From: an uncultured Brachyspira sp.
GTDB taxonomy: Bacteria; Spirochaetota; Brachyspiria; Brachyspirales; Brachyspiraceae
Length of the DNA stretch: 7,489 bases
Direction of reading: 5' to 3'
NCBI GenBank assembly: GCA_934725655.1
Contig: CAKVCJ010000088.1
Span: 1 to 7,489, forward strand
Under the pieces are notes generated by a model. The model was not told where the DNA came from. It did no database searches and was given only the letters and a program-made list of their open reading frames with translations. Shown piece by piece: positions 1 through 5,435 of this stretch; positions within the stretch are counted from its first letter, which is position 1, and every line of letters begins with the position of its first letter. Made by a program: the position numbers and the translations under genes.

Positions 1-559
1 GTTCTTTGTTTATATCATATATTGATTTATCAGCATTTATATGATAAATAAAAGGCTCATTAAAACTTTTAAATATGCTTTCTACTTTTTTGAGATATTC
101 TTCATTTTCAAATCTGTCTATGAAGCCTCTTTTTTCTATGATTCTATTTAAAGATTTTTCTACAGGCAGATGGAAAATAAAAACTATATCTGGAATTAAG
201 ATAAAACTTTCATGCATATTTTTTATTTTTTCTATATCAATCCCCTTAGCACCTTGATAGGCAATAGATGAATACATATATCTATCAAGTACTACAGTCT
301 TACCTTCTTCTAAAGTAGGTTTTATCATAAGTCTAATATGCTCTTTTCTATCATCTACAAAAAGCTCTAATTCTCTATCTAAATCCATCTCTTTAGAAAG
401 CATTGTATCTCTTAATTTAGCCCCATAATAGGCATTAGTAGGCTCAAAAGTGTATATTGTATCTATATTATTTTTATTTAATGTTTCTGTTAACTTTTTT
501 GCAATAGTAGACTTGCCGCTTCCGTCTATTCCTTCTATAACTATCAATTTACCTTTCAT
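1..559 (-). CDS. tmk: Thymidylate kinase (dTMP kinase), C-terminus beyond window
   Basis: Phosphorylates dTMP to dTDP with ATP in the cytoplasm, an essential step to dTTP. I translated 186 residues from the ATG at 559-557; the reading frame is open to the window edge, so perhaps 20-30 C-terminal residues are missing compared with the usual 200-215. Visible motifs are the P-loop GIDGSGKST at residues 10-18, EP at 39-40, the DRY motif at 92-94 followed by SSIAYQG (97-103), PD at 123-124, and a LID-like stretch RIIEKRGFIDRFE (139-151). The P-loop has Gly rather than Arg after the Asp, and the LID carries basic residues, which is the arrangement of E. coli-type (type II) enzymes. The segment usually reading REPG is FEPT here, so the Arg before Glu-Pro is replaced by Phe. 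It lies 30 nt downstream of mraY on the same strand with no terminator between, so the two are probably co-transcribed. No convincing Shine-Dalgarno is seen before the start. Confidence 0.93.
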   Translation of the reverse strand, partial: MKGKLIVIEGIDGSGKSTIAKKLTETLNKNNIDTIYTFEPTNAYYGAKLRDTMLSKEMDLDRELELFVDDRKEHIRLMIKPTLEEGKTVVLDRYMYSSIAYQGAKGIDIEKIKNMHESFILIPDIVFIFHLPVEKSLNRIIEKRGFIDRFENEEYLKKVESIFKSFNEPFIYHINADKSIYDINKE

Positions 560-589
560 AATTTTTTCATACCCGCATAAATTATTATA

Positions 590-1738
590 TCATCTTATTT
601 TCAAAGTTGCTATTCCAATCAAAGCAGTTATTATGCCTATAATATAAAACCTAAAAACAACTTGCGTTTCCTTCCAGCCAGATTTTTCAAAATGATGATG
701 TAAAGGAGCCATTTTAAATACTCTCTTTTTAAATAGCTTATATGAAAACACTTGAAGCACAACACTAAAAGCCTCAGATACATAAACAGCTCCCACTATT
801 AAAAGCAAAAGTTCATGCTTGATAAATAAAGCAATTATTCCTAAAACTCCTCCAAGAGATAAACTGCCCACATCTCCCATAAAAACTTGTGCAGGGTGAG
901 CATTAAACCATAAAAAGCCTAAACCAGCCCCAATCAAAGCTCCCACAAATACAGTAACCTCTCCAGCATCGGATATAAAAGGTATTTTTAAATAAGTTGC
1001 TATTAGAGAGTTGCCAGATACATAAGAAAGCACCGCAAAAGCCATAGACATTATTATTAAAAGTCCTATAGCTAAACCGTCAAGTCCATCAGTTAAATTC
1101 ACAGCATTACTCATACTCACAACTACAAACACAGAAAAAGGTATATAAAGCATTTTTAAGTCTATATAAACATTGCTGAAAAATGGTATAAATAAAGTAG
1201 ATGAAGGAACCTGTGCCACTTTTACAGCTTCCAAAACACTGATTCCTTTCTCCAAATCAAACTTCATTAAAAAAGTAGACTTATCAAAATAATATAAATA
1301 TATCCCTATTATTAAACCAACTATCACCTGAAATACAATTTTATATTTACCAGGAAGCCCCTTAGAGTTTTTATATTTAATTTTAAGAAAATCATCTAAA
1401 AACCCTGCTGCAGAAAGTATAATTAAAGATATAGTAAGAAGTATAATCTTTATATTATCCAATTTTCCCCATAATAGTATACTTATTAAAACACTTCCTA
1501 CTATAAATATTCCTCCCATTGTAGGTGTACCAGTTTTAACTAAATGAGTCTCTGGGCCGTCATCTCTTACAACTTGCCCAAAATGTAATCTTTTTAATTT
1601 TTCTATTATACTCGGAGCAAATACCAACACCAAAATCAATGCCGTAGCAACAGCACCAGCAGTTCTGAAAGTAATATATCTAAAAACATTGAATCCAAAA
1701 AAACTCTCTCGAAGCGGATAAAAAATTTCATATAGCAT
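590..1738 (-). CDS. mraY: Phospho-N-acetylmuramoyl-pentapeptide transferase (MraY)
   Basis: Inner-membrane enzyme that transfers phospho-MurNAc-pentapeptide from its UDP carrier to undecaprenyl phosphate, giving lipid I and UMP. The 382-residue product has the family signatures in order: GFNVF..ITFR at the N-terminus (15-25), GTPTMGG (70-76), the catalytic DDFLK (115-119), NLTDGLDG (214-221), FMGDVGS (286-292, Asp289) and PLHHHFE (345-351), between about ten hydrophobic helices. The N-terminus lines up with the E. coli protein, supporting the ATG at 1738. It is about 22 residues longer than E. coli MraY; the extra length appears to sit near residues 154-180, in the external loop after the fourth helix. 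A weak AAAGG lies 10 nt before the start. Neighbours are not the usual murF/murD/ftsW/murG cluster but tmk downstream and a dehydrogenase upstream, so mraY is displaced from a classical dcw operon here. Confidence 0.97.
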   Translation of the reverse strand: MLYEIFYPLRESFFGFNVFRYITFRTAGAVATALILVLVFAPSIIEKLKRLHFGQVVRDDGPETHLVKTGTPTMGGIFIVGSVLISILLWGKLDNIKIILLTISLIILSAAGFLDDFLKIKYKNSKGLPGKYKIVFQVIVGLIIGIYLYYFDKSTFLMKFDLEKGISVLEAVKVAQVPSSTLFIPFFSNVYIDLKMLYIPFSVFVVVSMSNAVNLTDGLDGLAIGLLIIMSMAFAVLSYVSGNSLIATYLKIPFISDAGEVTVFVGALIGAGLGFLWFNAHPAQVFMGDVGSLSLGGVLGIIALFIKHELLLLIVGAVYVSEAFSVVLQVFSYKLFKKRVFKMAPLHHHFEKSGWKETQVVFRFYIIGIITALIGIATLKIR

Positions 1739-1767
1739 AAAGTGATAGCCTTTAAATAAAATATATT

Positions 1768-1798
1768 ATTATAAGCGTAATTTTAACAAAAATGTAAA
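1768..1798 (-). promoter_or_regulatory. Candidate promoter for mraY-tmk
   Basis: Read on the minus strand, TATAAT (1773-1768) is a perfect -10 about 29 nt before the mraY ATG. The best upstream hexamer is TTTACA (1798-1793), with a 19-nt spacer, slightly long; shifting either hexamer by one base gives 18. The region is so AT-rich that matches arise by chance, so the -10 is more credible than the -35. Confidence 0.4.
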
Positions 1799-1808
1799 AT
1801 TGTTAAAA
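1781..1808. repeat. Perfect 9-bp inverted repeat over the mraY promoter
   Basis: TTTTAACAA at 1781-1789 is matched by its exact reverse complement TTGTTAAAA at 1800-1808, separated by 10 nt. Half-site centres are 19 bp apart, near two helical turns, and the repeat straddles the candidate -35 of mraY. It could be an operator for a dimeric regulator. AT-richness makes a chance origin possible. Upstream on the same side lie a 13-bp palindrome, ACTATTAAATAGT (1814-1826), and a run of 11 T (1834-1844). Confidence 0.4.
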
Positions 1809-1833
1809 AATAAACTATTAAATAGTATTATAA

Positions 1834-1844
1834 TTTTTTTTTTT
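1834..1844. repeat. Run of 11 T (poly-A on the mraY sense strand)
   Basis: The longest homopolymer in the window, located between the dehydrogenase stop and the mraY promoter, about 36 bp upstream of the candidate -35. It could act as an A-tract/UP-like element or vary in length by slippage. It may equally be drift in AT-rich intergenic DNA. Confidence 0.6.
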
Positions 1845-1850
1845 GTCAAT

Positions 1851-1874
1851 AAAAAATGTTAATAGTTGCTATTA
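1851..1874 (-). terminator. Weak candidate terminator after the dehydrogenase
   Basis: On the minus strand, TAATAG-CAA-CTATTA (1874-1860) forms a 6-bp stem with a 3-nt loop, followed after ACA by six T (1856-1851). The stem begins in the stop codon; the next in-frame codon is TAG, giving tandem stops. Only one G-C pair is present, so the hairpin would be weak and read-through into mraY is possible. Confidence 0.3.
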
Positions 1875-2672
1875 TCCTTTCTTCATCATATCCTGATACA
1901 ATGCATACATTGGAGAAGGAACCCCAAAACCTCCAGAAACAGGCATAGTCTCTCCTGTAATAAAAGAAGACATATCACTAGCAAAAAATAATACTGCATT
2001 TGCTATATCTTCTGTAGTAGCAGGCCTATTTAAAGGAACATTCTTCAAAAAAGAGGTTAAAAACTCTTGAGACATATTTTCCATAGCAGCCTCTGTAGCC
2101 ACAAATCCAGGAAGTACAGCATTGCATCTTATATTGTCTCTTGCATATTGTACAGCTATGTTTTTAGTTAAGAAATTAATAGCACTTTTTGATATGCCAT
2201 AAGCTAAGCGGGATATGTCAGGAAATAACCCTCCAACAGATGAAATATTAATTATGCTTCCTCCCCCATTTGCCTTCATATTTTTTACAGCAGCCTTACA
2301 AGGCAGATAAACACTTTTAATATTTTCATTTACAATTCTAAAAAATGTATCTGTATCTCCATTCACTAAATCTAAATCTTTATTAACATCAGTTGTGCCA
2401 AAATTATTAACAAGTATATCTATTTTACTTTCTTTTTTTACAACATCTTCTACCATAGAAGTAAAAGTCTCTTCTTTAGTAGCATCAAAATAAACAACAT
2501 CTGCCTTACCGCCATTTTTAATAATCTCATCAGCTACCTGTTTACCCGCATCAAGCCTCCTCACTGCCAAATAAACCTTAGCTCCATTTTCAGCTAATTT
2601 CTTACTGCATTCCAAACCAATCCCCCTAGTTGATGAAGTTACTAATGCTATTTTATTTTCTACAAGTTTCAT
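1872..2672 (-). CDS. Short-chain dehydrogenase, 7-alpha-hydroxysteroid dehydrogenase-like
   Basis: A 266-residue classical short-chain dehydrogenase/reductase (Rossmann fold, cytoplasmic). The nucleotide-binding motif is TSSTRGIG (12-19), where the usual first Gly of TGxxxGxG is Ser13. Two Arg at 38-39 after the second beta strand favour NADP(H) over NAD(H). NNFG (89-92) replaces the common NNAG. The predicted catalytic residues are Asn117, Ser145, Tyr158 and Lys162 (YGISK, 158-162), with PGFVATE (188-194) after them. From memory, TSSTRGIG, the AVRRLDAGK segment, DLDLVNGDTDTFF, SVYLPCKAAV and the RCNAVLPG region look strikingly like clostridial 7-alpha-hydroxysteroid dehydrogenases, which oxidise the 7-alpha hydroxyl of primary bile acids; this is recall, not an alignment. 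An AAAGGAG ribosome site ends 6 nt before the ATG and fixes the start. It is probably transcribed alone from its own promoter. The SDR class is certain; the bile-acid substrate is inferred, and another alcohol or oxoacyl substrate is possible. Confidence 0.9.
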   Translation of the reverse strand: MKLVENKIALVTSSTRGIGLECSKKLAENGAKVYLAVRRLDAGKQVADEIIKNGGKADVVYFDATKEETFTSMVEDVVKKESKIDILVNNFGTTDVNKDLDLVNGDTDTFFRIVNENIKSVYLPCKAAVKNMKANGGGSIINISSVGGLFPDISRLAYGISKSAINFLTKNIAVQYARDNIRCNAVLPGFVATEAAMENMSQEFLTSFLKNVPLNRPATTEDIANAVLFFASDMSSFITGETMPVSGGFGVPSPMYALYQDMMKKG

Positions 2673-2678
2673 AATATA

Positions 2679-2685
2679 CTCCTTT
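2679..2685 (-). promoter_or_regulatory. Strong Shine-Dalgarno for the dehydrogenase
   Basis: AAAGGAG on the minus strand (2685-2679) with a 6-nt gap to the ATG at 2672. It is the best ribosome site in the window and decides the dehydrogenase start. Confidence 0.8.
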
Positions 2686-2706
2686 ACTTAAAAGATATTT
2701 AATTAT

Positions 2707-2734
2707 AATATATACAATATTTTATATAGGTCAA
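2707..2734 (-). promoter_or_regulatory. Candidate promoter for the dehydrogenase gene
   Basis: On the minus strand, TTGACC (2734-2729) and TATATT (2712-2707) are separated by 16 nt. This would start transcription near 2700, giving a leader of about 28 nt that contains the strong ribosome site. TTGACC is rare enough in this AT-rich region to carry weight. Confidence 0.5.
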
Positions 2735-2825
2735 TAAAATAATATACAAATATCAAAAAATTAAATATTTATCTGCTTATAACAAGTCATTTTAATTATA
2801 AAGATTAGTATTATTTATTTGTATA
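2711..2825. repeat. Three TATACAA boxes upstream of the dehydrogenase
   Basis: ATATACAATAT (2710-2720) and ATATACAAATAT (2742-2753) are near-identical direct repeats starting 32 bp apart, about three helical turns. The exact reverse complement of TATACAAATA (2743-2752) occurs as TATTTGTATA at 2816-2825. The first copy overlaps the -10/spacer of the dehydrogenase promoter and the second lies just upstream of its -35, as expected of operator sites. Low sequence complexity limits confidence. Confidence 0.35.
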
Positions 2826-2970
2826 ATTAAAATTAATATTTCTAAAAACTATTTATTATTCTAAAAAGCATAGTATAAAATTATAAAAATAAAATATAAC
2901 TTGTAATTATTTTTTAACCATATCATTGCCGAAAATAATAATAGAAAATTAATTTTTTGTTAGGATATAT

Positions 2971-3498
2971 ATGTCTGAAGAAATAAACAACAATAATAAT
3001 GAAGTAAATGCTGAAGCGCCTAAAAAAGCTATCAAGAAAAAAGTAATAGTTAAATCTAAAGAAAAAATAAAAGATTTAGATTTATCAAAATATGGGACAA
3101 GAAGACAGGCAAGAATATATGCTGTTATGGCTTTGTATTCTTATGAAATAAATGAAAAGAAAGTAAATATAGATGAACTTTTTAATTTTGAATATGATGA
3201 TAAAAAAGCAGCTAATAATAGTTTTACTAAAGAACTTGTTGAAGGAACTATAAAGAATTTAGCAAAAATTGACAGCATTATAGAAAAATATTCTAAAAAC
3301 TGGAACATATCAAGAATACAATATGTAGATAAATCTATAATAAGAATGTCTATATATTCACTTATATATTTGAAAGATATACCAAAATCTGTAATAATAG
3401 ATGAGGCTGTAGAAATAGCTAAAATATTTGGCGACAAAGATGCTTATAAATTTGTTAATGGGATTTTAGATGCAATACAAGAAGAAGATATACAATAA
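2971..3498 (+). CDS. nusB: Transcription antitermination factor NusB, N-terminally extended
   Basis: NusB binds boxA RNA together with NusE (ribosomal protein S10) and helps RNA polymerase read through rRNA operons. The core begins at GTRRQARIYAVMALY (42-56), matching the RNA-binding Arg-rich start of the family, and ends with VIIDEAVEIAKIFGDKDAYKFVNG (141-164), the typical helical C-terminal signature. The family is usually about 140 residues; this one is 175 because of some 40 extra N-terminal residues, first acidic with five Asn (6-10), then very Lys-rich (18-34). No other ATG or good start lies before the conserved core, and AGGA sits 5 nt before the chosen ATG, so the extension is probably real. 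The tail probably adds non-specific RNA contact, though that is inference. The last 29 nt overlap the start of the downstream TPR gene, implying one transcript and coupled translation. Confidence 0.95.
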   Translation: MSEEINNNNNEVNAEAPKKAIKKKVIVKSKEKIKDLDLSKYGTRRQARIYAVMALYSYEINEKKVNIDELFNFEYDDKKAANNSFTKELVEGTIKNLAKIDSIIEKYSKNWNISRIQYVDKSIIRMSIYSLIYLKDIPKSVIIDEAVEIAKIFGDKDAYKFVNGILDAIQEEDIQ

Positions 3499-5362
3499 AA
3501 AAATTGAAAAAAAACTTCAAAGTATACGAATCTTTGTATTTATATTATCTATAGGAGCATTGGGCTTAATATCTATCATATCTTTAAATGTAGCCATTAA
3601 TCAAGGCAAAATAAAATTAAACCCAAGGATAGTAGATGAATATACCTTAGCACAAGAATACTACAGAAAAAAAGATTATAATAAAGCTAAATCAATATTA
3701 AAAAAAGAAATAGCAACAACTATAGACCCAAAAAAAGAATATGAAGCTAATATTTTATTAGGCAAAATATATAATGATACAGAAAATTATGAAGAAGCCC
3801 TAAAAATATTTAGTTCTGTGAGCAATTCTTTATATTTTGATGAAGAGTTGAAGCATAATATAGGAATCACATATTTAAATATGGAGATGTATGATGATGC
3901 TTTGGTAACATTTGAGGAGGCATTGTCTATTAATTCAAACTATGTGCCTACACTTCTTACTATTGGTAAATTTTATATGGACAGAGATTTACCGCGTTTA
4001 GCTAAGGGATATTATGAAAGAGTGCTAAAACTTGAAGAAAATGATGAGGCTATGTTTAATGTTGGCATAATAGCCCTAAACGAAGGGATGCAAAGTTTAG
4101 CTTATGATACTTTAAGTAAGTTGGTGAGAAAGAGCAATAATGAATATGCCGATATGGCTGCTAATGTGCTTGGCGATATATATGTTATAGCGGGAGATAC
4201 TGATAGTGCTATAGAGATGTATTTAAAAAGTTTAGCCAATTCCAAAACACAAGTAGAATCTGTAAAGAGATTAGTAAAAGTATATGAACAAGTTGAAGAT
4301 TATGATTCTATCAAAAAAGTTTATGAGCAGATATTAAATCAAAATCCTTATGATATTGATACAATTATAGCTTTAGGAAATTTGTATGAAGAAGAAAACG
4401 ATTATGATAAGGCTATAAAATATTATTACAAGCTATCTAAAATAAAAAACTATACAAATGCTTATGAAGCTATAGGGCTGCTTGCAAATGCATACTACAA
4501 AGGAAGCAAATTAGATGAAGCTGAAGATAATTACAAAAAAATCATTATGCTCGATAAAAAAGATGACTTATACAAAACAGCTTTAGAAAGACTTGGGGAC
4601 ATCACCTATAGACAAAAGGAATTTACTGCTTCATTAAAATATTATAAAGAAATATATACTATAGAAACCAATAAAGCAATATTCAAACCAAGATTAGGCG
4701 AATTAGAATTATATTATGGAAACTCAGACAGAGGAATTAAATTACTTGAAAACTCAATAAAAGAATCTGTAGGAAACGCTTTTCCAAGCAGAACTTTAGC
4801 TATATATTATGAGAGTATAGGTAATTATAATGAAGCTTTAAATTATTATAATTACACACTATCAAAATACCCTAATGACAGAGAAAGTTTATATAGAGCA
4901 GGTATGCTGTATTATAAAAACAGAGAATACAAAAAAGCAAATGAATCTCTATTAGTAGCGGCTAATGATGAAAATAATACAACATTTATACGAGAAACCG
5001 CTTGGAAAACATTGGCTACTATGATGGAAGAGATTCGCTCATATAATGAAGCAAGCTCATACTATAGACAGCTTGTAGAAATGTCTCCTAAAGTAGAAAA
5101 TTATATGCTTTATGGAAATTATTGTTATAGAAGACTTCAGTATAATGATGCCATATATGCTTATAGCGAGGCTTTAAATATAGCAGAAGAGAAAAGAGAA
5201 ATGTTTGATATAAATTTGGCTTTAGGTAAATGTTATTTTAGATTAAATGAATTGGATAATGCTGAAGAGAGTTATAGAAATGCTTTAAGTTATAATGGAG
5301 GAGACAGTCAGGCAAAAGAAGGCTTAAGACAGGTACTAAACAAAAAAAATAATTTATATTAA
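3470..5362 (+). CDS. Membrane-anchored TPR-repeat protein
   Basis: A 630-residue protein consisting of a very basic N-terminus (residues 1-20, ten Lys/Arg), one hydrophobic segment (about 20-43) and then TPR-type helix pairs almost to the end. Recognisable repeats with the small/aromatic pattern occur near 57-84, 92-120, 125-155, 160-188, 228-257, 296-324, 333-361, 370-399, 440-467, 474-497, 509-537, 544-571 and 580-608, so roughly 13-16 units. By the positive-inside rule the N-terminus stays in the cytoplasm and the TPR domain lies in the periplasm, either anchored or, less likely, released by signal peptidase. There is no lipobox and no catalytic domain. TPR arrays bind other proteins, so a scaffold role at the envelope is plausible, but partner and process are unknown. 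The ATG at 3470 lies inside nusB in another frame, with GGGA 6 nt upstream; no later ATG precedes the membrane segment, supporting this start. No terminator follows. Confidence 0.88.
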   Translation: MQYKKKIYNKKIEKKLQSIRIFVFILSIGALGLISIISLNVAINQGKIKLNPRIVDEYTLAQEYYRKKDYNKAKSILKKEIATTIDPKKEYEANILLGKIYNDTENYEEALKIFSSVSNSLYFDEELKHNIGITYLNMEMYDDALVTFEEALSINSNYVPTLLTIGKFYMDRDLPRLAKGYYERVLKLEENDEAMFNVGIIALNEGMQSLAYDTLSKLVRKSNNEYADMAANVLGDIYVIAGDTDSAIEMYLKSLANSKTQVESVKRLVKVYEQVEDYDSIKKVYEQILNQNPYDIDTIIALGNLYEEENDYDKAIKYYYKLSKIKNYTNAYEAIGLLANAYYKGSKLDEAEDNYKKIIMLDKKDDLYKTALERLGDITYRQKEFTASLKYYKEIYTIETNKAIFKPRLGELELYYGNSDRGIKLLENSIKESVGNAFPSRTLAIYYESIGNYNEALNYYNYTLSKYPNDRESLYRAGMLYYKNREYKKANESLLVAANDENNTTFIRETAWKTLATMMEEIRSYNEASSYYRQLVEMSPKVENYMLYGNYCYRRLQYNDAIYAYSEALNIAEEKREMFDINLALGKCYFRLNELDNAEESYRNALSYNGGDSQAKEGLRQVLNKKNNLY

Positions 5363-5377
5363 TAATTTACAAATTAA

Positions 5378-5405
5378 TTGACAATAATCATTAGTAAAAT
5401 ATACT
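5378..5405 (+). promoter_or_regulatory. Promoter of the 5'-nucleotidase gene
   Basis: A perfect TTGACA (5378-5383) and TATACT (5400-5405, five of six consensus bases) are separated by 16 nt in the 73-bp gap after the TPR gene. Transcription would begin near 5412, leaving a short leader with the ribosome site. TAATTT-AC-AAATTA (5363-5376), a small perfect dyad, abuts the -35. This is the clearest sigma-70-type promoter in the window. Confidence 0.65.
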
Positions 5406-5424
5406 TTATTATATATAAAATGTT

Positions 5425-5428
5425 GGAG
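5425..5428 (+). promoter_or_regulatory. Shine-Dalgarno of the 5'-nucleotidase
   Basis: GGAG with a 7-nt gap to the ATG at 5436. It supports Met1 rather than Met10 as the start, which keeps the charged residue of the lipoprotein signal peptide. Confidence 0.75.
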
Positions 5429-5435
5429 TTTATAT

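Larger units (their letters stand above)
2673..2970. other. Divergent intergenic region between dehydrogenase and nusB
   Basis: 298 bp, almost pure A/T, with no open frame of note and no recognisable RNA gene. The left third carries the dehydrogenase promoter, ribosome site and two of the TATACAA boxes; the third box is at 2816-2825. A direct repeat TTCTAAAAA occurs at 2840-2848 and 2859-2867. The nusB promoter is not clear: TTGTAA (2901-2906) with TATCAT (2921-2926) has a spacer of only 14, and TTAACC (2914-2919) with AATAAT (2937-2942) has 17. AGGA at 2962-2965, 5 nt before the ATG, is the nusB ribosome site. Confidence 0.6.

Noticed and set aside
75..257. 60-codon plus-strand open frame
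   Set aside because: It lies wholly antisense inside tmk, has no ribosome site and its protein is an AT-rich hydrophobic string without family features.
450..647. 65-codon plus-strand open frame over the tmk/mraY junction
   Set aside because: Antisense to two well-supported genes, with no start signals; hydrophobicity follows from the reverse reading of AT-rich codons.
1814..1844. Plus-strand hairpin plus T11 as a terminator
   Set aside because: No plus-strand gene ends here, the stem is six almost purely A-T pairs, and the T-run starts several bases after it; described instead as a palindrome and a homopolymer.
2840..2867. Direct repeat TTCTAAAAA twice, 19 bp apart
   Set aside because: Too short and too low in complexity to claim function; no promoter element is positioned by it.
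2906..2939. 8-bp inverted repeat ATTATTTT/AAAATAAT before nusB
   Set aside because: Pure A/T arms with an 18-nt gap and no T-run context; expected by chance in this composition.
2673..2970. AT-rich divergent region as a replication origin
   Set aside because: No DnaA-box cluster (TTATCCACA-like) is visible and neither dnaA, dnaN nor a plasmid rep gene is nearby.
3141..3437. 98-codon minus-strand open frame
   Set aside because: Antisense within nusB, whose conserved motifs establish the other strand as coding.
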